64,000 nt of DNA from Acidobacteriota bacterium (lineage in GTDB: Bacteria > Acidobacteriota > Terriglobia > Terriglobales > SCQP01), in the NCBI GenBank assembly GCA_021789895.1, contig JAJYIU010000015.1, positions 1-64,000 on the forward strand. Reading direction: 5' to 3'. The notes beneath the pieces are model-generated. The model saw nothing but the letters and a program-made list of their open reading frames with translations, was not told the DNA's origin and did not search any database. Positions 26,828 to 36,833 of the stretch are shown here, piece by piece; the first letter of the stretch is position 1; each line of letters starts with the position of its first letter. The translations under genes and the position numbers were made by a program.

Positions 26828-28270
26828 ATGGCAACTTCGTGGGATGCCGTCGTGATTGGCGCCGGGCCGAACGGGCTGGCGGCGGCGATAACGCTGGCCC
26901 GCGCCGGGCGAACGACGCTGCTGCTCGAAGCCCAGCCGGCGCCGGGCGGCGGCGCCAGCACGCAAGAGCTGACGCTGCCCGGCTTTCGACACGATGTCTG
27001 CTCGGCCGTGCATCCGCTGGCGGCGCTATCGCCGTTTTTCCGCAGCCTGCCGCTCGCACGCCATGGGCTCGCCTGGATCGAGCCGCCGCTGGCGTTGGCG
27101 CATCCCTTCGAGGACGGTACGGCGGCAACGCTGGAGCGCTCGCTAGGGGCCACGGCGGCGAAACTCGGGCGGGATGGCGACGCCTGGCGGCGGCGGCTGC
27201 AGCCGGCGATTGCAGCCTGGCCGCGGCTGGCGCCGGCGATCGCGGGCGCGGGAGGAATACCGACGGCGCTGTGGACGGCGCTGCGGCTGGGGCCGCAGGC
27301 CGCGGCGGCGGCTGCGAGCCAGGCAAGGCGGTGGTGGCGCACGCGCAATGCGCGCGGGTTGTGGGCCGGACTGGCGGCGCACTCAATGCTGCCGCTCGAG
27401 CGGCGTCCGAGCGCGGCGTTTGCATGGGCGCTGGCGGCGGCGGCCCATCTCACCGGCTGGCCGATCGCACGCGGCGGCTCGCAGGCGATCGCCGACGCGC
27501 TGGCGTCGCATTTTCGGGAGTTGGGAGGGGAGCTGCGCACCGGCATGCGCGTGGAAAGCTGGGAGCAGATGCCGGCGGCGAAGGTCGTGATCTGCGATCT
27601 TTCCCCACGGCAACTGGCGCGCCTGGCCCCGATTTCAGAGCGCAACCGCAGCCAGTTGCGCGCGCTGCGGCCGGGGCCGGGGGTTTGCAAGCTGGATTGG
27701 GCGCTGCAGGCGCCGATTCCCTGGGCTGCCGCCGATTGCGCCCGCGCCGGCACGGTGCACCTGGGCGGCACGCTGGAGGAGATCGAAGCGTCGGAGCGGG
27801 CGCCGTGGAAGGGCCAATGCGCCGCGCGTCCGTTCGTGCTGCTGGCGCAACCCACGCGCTTCGATCCCACGCGGGCGCCGGCCGGGCGGCATATCGCCTG
27901 GGCCTATTGCCATGCACCCTACGCTGCCGCGGCGGATGCCGGCGAGGCCATCGAGGCGCAAATCGAGCGCTTTGCGCCCGGTTTCCGGCGGCTCATTCTG
28001 GCGCGCAGCGCATGGACGACCGCTGACTTCGAGCGGCATAACGCCAATCTCGAAGGCGGCGACATCGGCGGCGGCGCGCAGACGCTGAAACAACTGGCGC
28101 TGCGGGCGGCGCTGGGCCACACCACCTCGAATCCGGCCATTTTTCATTGCTTCGCCTCGACTCCGCCCGGCGCGGGCGTCCACGGGCTGGGCGGCTATTA
28201 TGCGGCGCGGGCCGCGCTGAGGCGGCTGGAGGCCATGGACGGCCGCCGGCGCCGCAACCCCGGCGGCTAG
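26828..28270 (+). CDS. NAD(P)/FAD-dependent oxidoreductase (phytoene desaturase-like)
   Basis: WDAVVIGAGPNGLAAAITLARAGRTTLLLEAQPAPGGGASTQELTLPGFRHDVCSAVHPLA. Confidence 0.9.
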   Translation: MATSWDAVVIGAGPNGLAAAITLARAGRTTLLLEAQPAPGGGASTQELTLPGFRHDVCSAVHPLAALSPFFRSLPLARHGLAWIEPPLALAHPFEDGTAATLERSLGATAAKLGRDGDAWRRRLQPAIAAWPRLAPAIAGAGGIPTALWTALRLGPQAAAAAASQARRWWRTRNARGLWAGLAAHSMLPLERRPSAAFAWALAAAAHLTGWPIARGGSQAIADALASHFRELGGELRTGMRVESWEQMPAAKVVICDLSPRQLARLAPISERNRSQLRALRPGPGVCKLDWALQAPIPWAAADCARAGTVHLGGTLEEIEASERAPWKGQCAARPFVLLAQPTRFDPTRAPAGRHIAWAYCHAPYAAAADAGEAIEAQIERFAPGFRRLILARSAWTTADFERHNANLEGGDIGGGAQTLKQLALRAALGHTTSNPAIFHCFASTPPGAGVHGLGGYYAARAALRRLEAMDGRRRRNPGG

Positions 28271-28403
28271 CAGCCGGGCCGGCGTCTCGATGCCCCCGCG
28301 GCGGCCACGTTTTCAACAGAATTGTGGGAAAGGTTGTGTAAAAACCGAACCAGGGCGGCGCAACCCCGCCTGGCGATTGCGGCGGGGGAAGGGTGCACCA
28401 TTT

Positions 28404-28853
28404 TCAGGGCAGCGGGGGATGCGGCGTGACGGGCTTGGCCTTGGGCTTGGGCGGCGCCGCCTTGGGATGCGAGCCGGGATAGATCGAGACCTGCGGCTGC
28501 GGGTGTTTCAGGTTGATGTAGATGACTTGCTTAGGGGCGCTCACCCGGTAATAGTTGCCGACGGTATCGTAGCCCGGGGCAATCACCTGGATCAGCACTA
28601 CGCCGGGGACGTAGCCATTGAGGGAGGCAATGCCTTGGGCGTTGGTTTTGATTTCGGCCTGGAAGGGGTTGTGCACCTTGTGCCCGTGCGGATCGGAGTA
28701 CTGATCAATGACGACGCCGGCATTGGGCAGCGGGCGGCCGCCGGGCGTAGCCAGATGCACTTCGACGCGCACGAAGGGGGGATGGGTTTTTTTACCGCCG
28801 AATGGCCACAGGCCCAAGCAGCAGGCCAGCAAGATGCTTACTACAGAAGCCAT
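28404..28853 (-). CDS. Secreted carboxypeptidase-regulatory-like protein
   Basis: Hydrophobic N-terminus MASVVSILLACCLGLWPF; EVHLATPGGRPLPNAGVVIDQYSD. Confidence 0.6.
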   Translation of the reverse strand: MASVVSILLACCLGLWPFGGKKTHPPFVRVEVHLATPGGRPLPNAGVVIDQYSDPHGHKVHNPFQAEIKTNAQGIASLNGYVPGVVLIQVIAPGYDTVGNYYRVSAPKQVIYINLKHPQPQVSIYPGSHPKAAPPKPKAKPVTPHPPLP

Positions 28854-28887
28854 GCGCCCTCTATTGTAGCGCAGCCGCGCGCGGCGC

Positions 28888-29778
28888 TCATCCCCACTTC
28901 AATTTGCGCCGCAATACGTCAAAAAACGAACATTGCGGCAGGTGAATGAGGCTGACATGATCGGGGCTTTTGCGGCAGATGATGCGATCGCCGGGGGCCA
29001 GTTGCACGCCTTCCTGGCCATCGAGGGTGAGGTAGGTGTGCTCGGCGACGGTGCGCATGAGGATGCCGATGCGGGCGGAATCGGGCACCAGCAACGGGCG
29101 GTTGGTGAGGGCGTGGGGACAGATCGGGGTAATCGCCCAGGCGGCGAGGGCGGGATGGACGATGGGGCCGCCGGCGCTGAGCGAGTAGGCGGTGGAACCG
29201 GTGGGGGAGGCGACAATCAGGCCGTCGGCGCGGTATTCGGCGACGCGCTCCTCGTTGACGGCCAGCTCGAATTCAATAATCCGGGCGAGGGTGCCCTTGC
29301 TGACGACGATGTCGTTGAGCGCGTCGAAATGGCCCAGGAGGCGGTCCCCGCGCCATACCTCGGCGGCCAGCACGGTGCGGTGATCGAGCTCATAGCGGCC
29401 GGCGAGCACGTCGTCGAGCCGGGGATAAAGCTCATGAATCGAAATTTCGGCGAGAAAGCCCAGGGTGCCAAGGTTCACGCCCAACAAGGGCACGGGATGG
29501 GGGCGCAGGCTGCGGGCGGCGTGCAGGAGCGTGCCGTCTCCGCCCAGGGCAATGGCCAGATCGGGAGGAGGCAGCAAGCCGGCGGCGGGCGTCTCTCCCA
29601 GCGCGGCGGCGGTGGTTTCGTCGTAGCGCACTTCGAAGCCGCGCTCGTGCAGGCGGTTCGCGATTTCCGTCGCCACGATCGGGACGGCGCGATGGCCGGG
29701 CTTGGAAAAGATAGCGACGCTGGTTTTCAGCGCGAGGGGAGGATCGGCCGTAACGTTCACCGCCTTGGGCATGATCAA
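28888..29778 (-). CDS. nadK: NAD kinase
   Basis: LAIALGGDGTLLHAAR, LLGVNLGTLGFLAEI, RADGLIVASPTGSTAYSLSAGGPIVHP. Confidence 0.96.
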   Translation of the reverse strand: MIMPKAVNVTADPPLALKTSVAIFSKPGHRAVPIVATEIANRLHERGFEVRYDETTAAALGETPAAGLLPPPDLAIALGGDGTLLHAARSLRPHPVPLLGVNLGTLGFLAEISIHELYPRLDDVLAGRYELDHRTVLAAEVWRGDRLLGHFDALNDIVVSKGTLARIIEFELAVNEERVAEYRADGLIVASPTGSTAYSLSAGGPIVHPALAAWAITPICPHALTNRPLLVPDSARIGILMRTVAEHTYLTLDGQEGVQLAPGDRIICRKSPDHVSLIHLPQCSFFDVLRRKLKWG

Positions 29779-29789
29779 TGCACGCGCGA

Positions 29790-30929
29790 TCAGAAGATTT
29801 TCAGGTGGATGGTCAGGTATTTCTTCGGCTGCTTGCGAATCGCCTGAACCAGATTGCGCAAACTGACGGTGAGCGCATTGGCGTTGTGGTAGAGCGTGGG
29901 ATTATTGGCGAGCTGGCCCAGGGTTCCTTTGCCGGCATGAATGCCCGCCAGCAGCGAATCGAGGTTATTGACGCTGCTGCTGATCTTGCGCGCCAACTGG
30001 CGGTTATTCACCAGCTCGCCCAACGTGCCCTGGCTGGAGTTGACCGCCTTCAAGATGCGGTTGAGGTTGAGCGAGACCTGATCGAAGTGCCGGTACAGGC
30101 GCGGATCGTTGATCAGCATGGCGGCGGTGCCATGGCCGGTGCGCACCTGCGCCAGCAACTGGTCGAGCGAATCGAGGGTGTGGTTGAGCTTGTCGTACAA
30201 CGACTTGTTGGTGATCAACTGCCCTACCGTGCCCTGCCCGGACGAGATATCGTGCGTGAGCATGTCCACGTTATGGGCGATGCGGTTGAAGCGGTTGTAC
30301 AACACGTCGGAATAGATCAGGCGTCCGATCGAGCCCTGGCCATTCTGGATCTGGTCGAGGATATTGCCCAGCCGGGTTTCGAGCTCGTTGGCGTTTTGCA
30401 GCACGGTATGGCTGCTGACCATCAATTGCGAAATGCCGGTGGCGACGGCGGCCTTCAAAACCGTGCCATTGACGGCGGGCGGCGACGAAGGGGTGCCCTT
30501 TTGAATATTGACCAGCGCCTGGCCCAGAAAGGTAGTAGTTCCCAGGCTGACCAAGGAGTCGGTGCGCAGCCACTGTCTATGATTCGCCTCCACCTCCATG
30601 TCGATGCGCACCGGCAGGCGGGGATCGGGAGGATGGCGGGCGAGGTGAACCTTCAACACGTTCCCGATGCGAACGCCCTGCAAATCCACTACGGCGCCGC
30701 TACGCAAGTCGGCGGCATTATCCACATAGGAGATGAGATGAATCTTGGGCCGGAACAGGCCGGCCTCGCTGCTCATGGCAAAGAAGACCACCAGCAGGAC
30801 CGTGGCGGCAACCGCCACTAAGATGCCGACCTTCAACTGCGACCATCTCAAATCGGATCGCGATGGCAAACCTGCCCCCCAGCGCCGCTTCCGAAAAGCC
30901 AGACTAGCACGAGCCTCGCCGCGGCGCAT
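29790..30929 (-). CDS. MlaD/MCE domain protein
   Basis: TM anchor QLKVGILVAVAATVLLVVFFAM; YVDNAADLRSGAVVDLQGVRIGNVLKVHLARHP; start uncertain. Confidence 0.85.
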   Translation of the reverse strand: MRRGEARASLAFRKRRWGAGLPSRSDLRWSQLKVGILVAVAATVLLVVFFAMSSEAGLFRPKIHLISYVDNAADLRSGAVVDLQGVRIGNVLKVHLARHPPDPRLPVRIDMEVEANHRQWLRTDSLVSLGTTTFLGQALVNIQKGTPSSPPAVNGTVLKAAVATGISQLMVSSHTVLQNANELETRLGNILDQIQNGQGSIGRLIYSDVLYNRFNRIAHNVDMLTHDISSGQGTVGQLITNKSLYDKLNHTLDSLDQLLAQVRTGHGTAAMLINDPRLYRHFDQVSLNLNRILKAVNSSQGTLGELVNNRQLARKISSSVNNLDSLLAGIHAGKGTLGQLANNPTLYHNANALTVSLRNLVQAIRKQPKKYLTIHLKIF

Positions 30930-30951
30930 GGCGCCCCGGTCCGGCTCTACA

Positions 30952-31926
30952 TTATTTTAATGTCTGAGCCGGTTGCGGCAAACCTGGACCGGGAACCTCA
31001 TCGCAGACGCCAGCAGCCAAGCCGGCCGGCAGCAACAGGCGGCTGAAGAAGATCCAGAGGGCGAAACATTCCAGGGCAAACGGCGGAAAACCAAGAAAAC
31101 CGGGCAGGGGCATGGCAAAGATCTTCCATTGCTGAGCGATGGGGAAAACGTAACGCCAACGAGCGGCCGCCCAGAAATTCCAAAATTCCCAAAAAAAACC
31201 ACACACCAGGCCCGAAGCCAACAAAGCCAGGGCCCGGCCGGGAAGGCCGCGGCGCAAATCGGCCAACAGCGAAGGCCAACCGAGGGCAGCGTTGAGCGGA
31301 TCGAGCAGGAGCACGAAGCCGACCCAGACCAAGCCGAACAAATAGGCGGCGCGATTCGCGGGCAGGAGGAGCGGCACGGCGACCAGCGCGAAACCCAGCC
31401 CGGCCAGCATCGCGCGCAGGAGGCCGCCGGGCCGCCAGGGACGGCAGCGCCAGGCCTGAAAATGCGCGGCATAGAGCAGTTCGGCGGTTAAAAAAATGCC
31501 GGGCAGGATGGTGGCGAAGGCCCAGTTGGCGCCGAGCAGGGAAGCAAGGCCGTTGCGGGGCATGCCGGTATAGATCCAGTTACGCAGGCGAAAGTTATAG
31601 GCTTCGAAAAGATACCAGACGGGAATCGAGAGCAACGCCAGGGCGGCGGCGCGGGCAGGGGATTGGAACAGGGAGCGTCCACGCAGGCGGCGCACTGCGG
31701 CGTCGGCGACGAACAGATATGCGGTCCAGACCAGGGCGGTGAAATAGGTAGAGACCCAACCGACGCGCAGGGCGAGCAGCAGTTCCAACCCGGCCAGGGC
31801 GGCCAAAGCGATCCAGCCGGAGCGGGGAAAAGACGCGGCGGGCTGCGCGCGAAGGCACTCGCGGGCCAGCCCGGCGGCCGCGCCCAGCGCCAGCAAAAGT
31901 CCCGCGGCGATCAACATCGGACCCAT
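30952..31926 (-). CDS. Multi-pass integral membrane protein of unknown function
   Basis: About 8-9 hydrophobic segments from MGPMLIAAGLLLALGAAAGLA...; start placed at ATG 31926 because upstream ORF extension overlaps the divergent gene. Confidence 0.65.
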   Translation of the reverse strand: MGPMLIAAGLLLALGAAAGLARECLRAQPAASFPRSGWIALAALAGLELLLALRVGWVSTYFTALVWTAYLFVADAAVRRLRGRSLFQSPARAAALALLSIPVWYLFEAYNFRLRNWIYTGMPRNGLASLLGANWAFATILPGIFLTAELLYAAHFQAWRCRPWRPGGLLRAMLAGLGFALVAVPLLLPANRAAYLFGLVWVGFVLLLDPLNAALGWPSLLADLRRGLPGRALALLASGLVCGFFWEFWNFWAAARWRYVFPIAQQWKIFAMPLPGFLGFPPFALECFALWIFFSRLLLPAGLAAGVCDEVPGPGLPQPAQTLK

Positions 31927-32004
31927 TGTGACACGGCGGGCGAAGGCGGCGGAAAAGCATGGTAAGCTCAGGCGCATTCGCATTAAGCGGGACGGGGGCT
32001 GGAC

Positions 32005-35000
32005 ATGCCGGTCAAGCTGACGCGGCGCGACATCTGGAAATTGGCGGTCACCGGCGTTGTCATCATCGTTTCGCTGCTGATCGCGCGGCGATACTTTAGC
32101 CGCGCCTTTCCCGAAGCCAGCATCCGCTTCGAGCTTTCCCGCGGGCAGGCGGCGCAGGCGGGGCGGCGTTTTCTCCGCGAGCAAGGCTTGAACCCGGCCG
32201 GCTACCGCCAAGCCACGCAATTTCGATACGACGATAGCGCCAAGACATTTTTAGAGCGCGAGGCGGGGCTGGCGCAGGCGGAGAAACTGCTGGCCGGGCC
32301 GCTGCACCTCTGGCGCTGGCAGACGCGCTGGTTCCGTCCCTTGAGCGCCGAGGAGTTGCGGGTCGCGGTGACGCCGGCGGGCAAGCTGGCGGGTTTCCGC
32401 CATGTGCTGCCCAACGACGCCGCCGGGGCGCGGCTGCCGCCCGCGGCCGCGCGCCGGCTGGCGGAAGCATTTCTGCGCCGCTTTCTGCAACTCCATCCGA
32501 AGGAGCTGAAATTTATAGGCATGCTGCGGCAGCGGCGCCCGCGGCGCACGGACACGACCTTCACCTGGGCGGCGCGCTGGCCGCTCGCGCCCGGCAGCCG
32601 CAACGCCGACCTGCAGCGCGCCAGCTACCGTTATGAGGTCACGGTCGCGGGGGACGTGGTCAGCCGTTACCGCGAATATTTAAAAATTCCCCAGGGGTGG
32701 GAGCGGCGCTACCAGCGCTTGCGCTCCCGGAACGACACCACCGCGCTGATCGCGGACGTTTTTCTGCTGATGCTGATCGCGGCGCTGCTGGCGGTGCTGG
32801 TCGAGCGGCTGCGGCGCGGGGACGTGCATTGGCGGCCGGCATTGTGGATCGCGGCGGCGGGCGGGACGCTGACCTTTTTAGCGCAACTCAACGCGCTGCC
32901 GAGCGCAATCTTCAAATACGACACGACCCAAAGTTGGGCGGTCTTTCTATTGCTGCAGGTCTTGAGCGCGGCGCTGGCGGGCCTGGGGGTGGGCGCATTT
33001 CTCGCGCTGCTGGCGGCCGGGGCCGAGCCGCTCTATCGCCAGCGCTTTCCGGCGCAACTATTCACCGGCGCGTACCTGACGCGGCGCGGCTTCCGCACGA
33101 AATCGTTTTTTTGGAGCGTGACGCTGGGGCTGGCGCTGGCCTGCTTTTTCTTCGCCTACCAAACCGTTTTTTACCTGATCGCCAACCATTTCGGCGCCTG
33201 GGCGCCGGCCGACGTGCCCTACAGCTCGCTGCTGAACACCCGCTATCCCTGGGTATTCATCATGCTGATCGGCTTCTGGCCGGCGATCTTCGAAGAGTTC
33301 ACCTTCCGCATGCTGGCCATACCGTTGCTCGGCCGCTGGTTCGGAGAATGGCGGCCGGGACGGATTCCGGCGGAACGATCGCCATGGCGGCGCGGGCGGC
33401 TGTGGGCGGCGGTGGTTTGCGCGGCCTTCATCTGGGGCTTTGCGCACGCGAACTATCCCAACCAGCCCTTCTACATTCGCGGGCTGGAAGTGGGCCTGGG
33501 CGGAGTGTTGCTGGGCTGGATCATGATCCGTTTCGGGATTTTGACCACCGTAGTCTGGCATTACACCGTGGATGCGGTTTATACCGCCATGCTGCTGCTG
33601 CGGGCGCACAATGCCTACCTGCGCATCAGCGGCGGGGTCTCAGCCCTGATGGCGGTGCTGCCGCTGTTGGTTGCCGCCTTCGCCTACTGGCGGCGCGGCG
33701 GATTCGAGCCGGAAGAAGGCTTGCGCAACGCCGATCTGGGGGTGGCGCCGCCGCTGCCGGCCTCGCCGGCGCGGCCGGCAGAAGCGCCGCCGGCCTATTC
33801 ACCCATACTCCGCAAGCGCTGGGCCTGGGGCGCCGGCATCGCCTTATTGGCGCTGACGGGATGGCTGCTGCCGAAGCGGCCGTGGCCGCAGACGCGCTAC
33901 CGCGCCACGCCGGCAGCCGCGGCCGCCCGCGCCCGCAGCTTTCTCCAGCAGCAGGGATTCTCACTCGACGGCTATCGCGTCAACGTGATCACGGCGCCGG
34001 CCTGGTCGCGGCGGCAGCGGCAGTGGGATGCGGCGCTCAACGCCATTTATCAGCGCCACGGCCTCGCGGCGGCGCAAGCCGCGGCGGCGCGCTGGGGCCC
34101 GGAACTGGGCTGGCAGACGCGCTTTTTCAAGCCGCTGGATGCGGAGCAGTTCTGGGTCTGGACCGATCCCGCGGCGGCGCGCATCGCCGGCTATCGCCAC
34201 GAGGTGCGCGACGCCGCGCCGGGAGCGGCGCTCGCGCCGGGGCCGGCGGAGGCCAACATCCAGGCATGGCTGGCGGGCCAGGGGATCCAACTCGAGGGGA
34301 TGCCGCTGATTCGCCAGCAGGCGAAGCAGCGGGCGGCGCGCCGCGACTATAACTTCGGCTGGCAGGCGACGCCGCCGGCGATCGCTCCGGCCGAAGCGCG
34401 GGTGACGGCGCGGCTGCAAGGGAGCCAGCCGGGTGGTTTTTCCAGCTATTTGCGCCTGCCCCAAGCGGAGATGCGCCGCCGCGAGGCATGGACCGCGCCC
34501 AGGCTGCTGGCCCTGGCTTTGAAAATTCTGGCGGGAATGCTGCTGGCGGCCTGGCTCATCTGGCTGCTATACCGGGCGGCGCGGGGACAGGGCTGGCCCG
34601 GCACTCGTGCGCGCACCGAAGGGACGCGCCGCTCCAGATCGAGGCCGCTATTGATGGCGGCCGCGGCAAGCGCCGGTCTGATCTTGCTGGCTTCGCTGGA
34701 CGGGGTCAACAGCATGTTGGCGCAATATCCCACCGCCTTGCCCTGGGCGGCCTGGCTGGCGACGATTGGGATCAGCCTGCTGGTCATAGCCGGAGCGATC
34801 TATTTCCTGACCGTGATCGCACTGGCGCCATTGGCGGTGGCCGCGCCGCAGGCGCAGGCAGTGCTGCGCCGCTCAGGGTGGCGGAGTTGGGGGCGGGATG
34901 CCGCCGCCGCCAGCCTGCTGGGACTCGGCTGGCTAGCGGGCTGGACGAGTTGGCTGGCCTGGCTCGAACGGCGCTTCCATGCCTGGAGCAGCGTGATGCC

Positions 35001-35469
35001 GCCCTCAGCACCCAGGGTGGACGCCTGGATACCGGGGCTCAGCAGCCTGCTGGCCGCGCCGGTTTATTGCGTATGGCTGGGGGCAGTGGCCGGAACCCTG
35101 GCGGCCAGCCTGCACTGGCTTTGGGGGCGTGGCCGGCGCGGGCTGGCCTGCGCCGCCCTGGCGCTGGCCTGGGGGGCAATCTGGCCGCAGGCCGAAACCT
35201 GGCGCGGGCTGGCCTTCGGCGCCATTACCGCGGCGATCAGCCTGGCGCTGGTGGCGATGCTGGCAGCGTATTTCCTGCGCGGCAACTGCCTGGCATATTT
35301 CTCGCTGGCATTGTCGGCGATGTGGCTGGCCGCGGGCTGGAATTTCTGGCAGCAGCCGCCGGCGCGTTACCGGCTGGCGGGCGGGCTGCTGATGGCCGCC
35401 GCCGCCGCCTGGCTGCTGGCGCTCTGGATCATCGGCAGCCGGCGGCATCCCCAGGCGGAACCTGCATAG
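32005..35469 (+). CDS. Large CPBP-family intramembrane metalloprotease with duplicated extracytoplasmic domain
   Basis: FEEFTFRMLAIPLLGRWFGEWR, AAFIWGFAHANYPNQPFYIRGLEVGLGGVLLGW, VVWHYTVDAVYTAMLL; similar ~200 aa domains before and after the protease core. Confidence 0.85.
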   Translation: MPVKLTRRDIWKLAVTGVVIIVSLLIARRYFSRAFPEASIRFELSRGQAAQAGRRFLREQGLNPAGYRQATQFRYDDSAKTFLEREAGLAQAEKLLAGPLHLWRWQTRWFRPLSAEELRVAVTPAGKLAGFRHVLPNDAAGARLPPAAARRLAEAFLRRFLQLHPKELKFIGMLRQRRPRRTDTTFTWAARWPLAPGSRNADLQRASYRYEVTVAGDVVSRYREYLKIPQGWERRYQRLRSRNDTTALIADVFLLMLIAALLAVLVERLRRGDVHWRPALWIAAAGGTLTFLAQLNALPSAIFKYDTTQSWAVFLLLQVLSAALAGLGVGAFLALLAAGAEPLYRQRFPAQLFTGAYLTRRGFRTKSFFWSVTLGLALACFFFAYQTVFYLIANHFGAWAPADVPYSSLLNTRYPWVFIMLIGFWPAIFEEFTFRMLAIPLLGRWFGEWRPGRIPAERSPWRRGRLWAAVVCAAFIWGFAHANYPNQPFYIRGLEVGLGGVLLGWIMIRFGILTTVVWHYTVDAVYTAMLLLRAHNAYLRISGGVSALMAVLPLLVAAFAYWRRGGFEPEEGLRNADLGVAPPLPASPARPAEAPPAYSPILRKRWAWGAGIALLALTGWLLPKRPWPQTRYRATPAAAAARARSFLQQQGFSLDGYRVNVITAPAWSRRQRQWDAALNAIYQRHGLAAAQAAAARWGPELGWQTRFFKPLDAEQFWVWTDPAAARIAGYRHEVRDAAPGAALAPGPAEANIQAWLAGQGIQLEGMPLIRQQAKQRAARRDYNFGWQATPPAIAPAEARVTARLQGSQPGGFSSYLRLPQAEMRRREAWTAPRLLALALKILAGMLLAAWLIWLLYRAARGQGWPGTRARTEGTRRSRSRPLLMAAAASAGLILLASLDGVNSMLAQYPTALPWAAWLATIGISLLVIAGAIYFLTVIALAPLAVAAPQAQAVLRRSGWRSWGRDAAAASLLGLGWLAGWTSWLAWLERRFHAWSSVMPPSAPRVDAWIPGLSSLLAAPVYCVWLGAVAGTLAASLHWLWGRGRRGLACAALALAWGAIWPQAETWRGLAFGAITAAISLALVAMLAAYFLRGNCLAYFSLALSAMWLAAGWNFWQQPPARYRLAGGLLMAAAAAWLLALWIIGSRRHPQAEPA

Positions 35470-35499
35470 CCGGCCGATGCTACATGCGGCGGGTGGCGA

Positions 35500-36033
35500 T
35501 CAGGCGCTGGCGAGGGCCGGCCGCGACAATGCTTCCGCTTCCTGGCCCGGCTGGGCGGGGCGGGAAGGGCGGGCGGTGAAGACGTCGCAGATGACCGCCG
35601 TCTGATGGCAGTGGCGCAGCTTGGGACAGGTGATGCAATCGCGCATGAACTTGCGCGGCAATTGCGCGATATCGGTCAGCACGAAGCCCTGGCGCAGGAA
35701 GAAATCGGGCGCATGGGTGAGCGAGAAGACCTTCCAGACGCGATGCCGGCGGGCTTCGCGCAGGAGCGCGCGCACCAATGTCCGTCCCAAGCCGACGCCC
35801 TGGCAGTTGGAGAGCACGGCCAGGGACTGCAACTCGGCCATGTCTTCGTCGAAAAAGTGCAAAGCGCCGGAGGCCACGACGCGGCCGGAGGCGTCTTCGA
35901 TGACGGTGAAGTCGCGGATGTTTTCGCAGAGGTAGGAAAGGCTGCGCGGCAGCAGCAAGCCTTGCAAAACGTGCGGCTGCATCAGCGCGTGGATTTCGCC
36001 GGCGTCGCAGAGCCGGGCTTTACGGCATCTCAT
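35500..36033 (-). CDS. GNAT N-acetyltransferase, short ArgA-like N-acetylglutamate synthase
   Basis: KARLCDAGEIHALM, AELQSLAVLSNCQGVGLGRTLVRALLREARRHRVWKVFSLT, FFLRQGF; ATGA overlap with argB. Confidence 0.85.
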   Translation of the reverse strand: MRCRKARLCDAGEIHALMQPHVLQGLLLPRSLSYLCENIRDFTVIEDASGRVVASGALHFFDEDMAELQSLAVLSNCQGVGLGRTLVRALLREARRHRVWKVFSLTHAPDFFLRQGFVLTDIAQLPRKFMRDCITCPKLRHCHQTAVICDVFTARPSRPAQPGQEAEALSRPALASA

Positions 36034-36833
36034 ACGCGCGACTCCCGGGCCGAGGCCAAGATGCGGGTATGGGGATACTCGGCATCGAGGCGCGGCGGCA
36101 GGGCCGCGGCGCCCAGGATCGCGACCTGCGCCACGCCGGCCGCGAGCGCCTGGCGGCAGGCCTGCAGCTTGGGCAGCATGCCGCCGGAAACCTGGCCGGA
36201 TTGCTGCAACGCTTCCAATTCGGCGAGGCGAACGACGTCGAGCCGGCGGCCACCGCGATCGAGCACGCCGGGCACATCGGTGACGAAGAGCAGGCGGTCG
36301 GCCGCGAGCAGCGCGGCGCAGGAGGAGGCGAAGATATCGGCATTGACATTCAGGATTTCGCCGGGGGCGCCGGTTTCCGGCGCCAGACTGGCGAGCACGG
36401 GGATGTAATCCGCCGCCAGCAGGCACTGCAGCAGGCGGGGATCGGCGGGCTGGGTTTCGCCCACGCGGCCGAGTTCGGGATCGAGGCGGCGGGCCTGGAG
36501 GCTGCCGCCATCCAAGCCGGTCAGGCCGACGGCGCGCGGCGGCGCCCGGCGCCCGGCCAGCACCTGGTTGAGGGCGGCCACCAGGCGGGTATTGACGCTA
36601 CCGGCCAGCGCCATCACCGCGGCTTCCAGCGTAGGCGGGTCGGTGACGCGCAGTCCCTGGCGGAATTGCGTGCCGGCGCCGAGCGTGGCCAGCAGCGAAG
36701 TCAGGGTTTTGCCGCCGCCGTGCACGATCACCAGGCGCTCGCCGGCGCAGACCCAGGCGGCGAGGGGGGCCAGCATTTCCGGGCGCACGCCGCCATCGAG
36801 CGTACTGCCGCCGAGTTTGATCACGCTCAGCAT
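36030..36833 (-). CDS. argB: Acetylglutamate kinase
   Basis: VIKLGGSTLDGG, LVIVHGGGKTLTSLLATLG, AVGLTGLDGGSLQA, LLFVTDVPGVLDR, VSGGMLPKLQACRQAL; start ATG 36833. Confidence 0.93.
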   Translation of the reverse strand: MLSVIKLGGSTLDGGVRPEMLAPLAAWVCAGERLVIVHGGGKTLTSLLATLGAGTQFRQGLRVTDPPTLEAAVMALAGSVNTRLVAALNQVLAGRRAPPRAVGLTGLDGGSLQARRLDPELGRVGETQPADPRLLQCLLAADYIPVLASLAPETGAPGEILNVNADIFASSCAALLAADRLLFVTDVPGVLDRGGRRLDVVRLAELEALQQSGQVSGGMLPKLQACRQALAAGVAQVAILGAAALPPRLDAEYPHTRILASARESRV

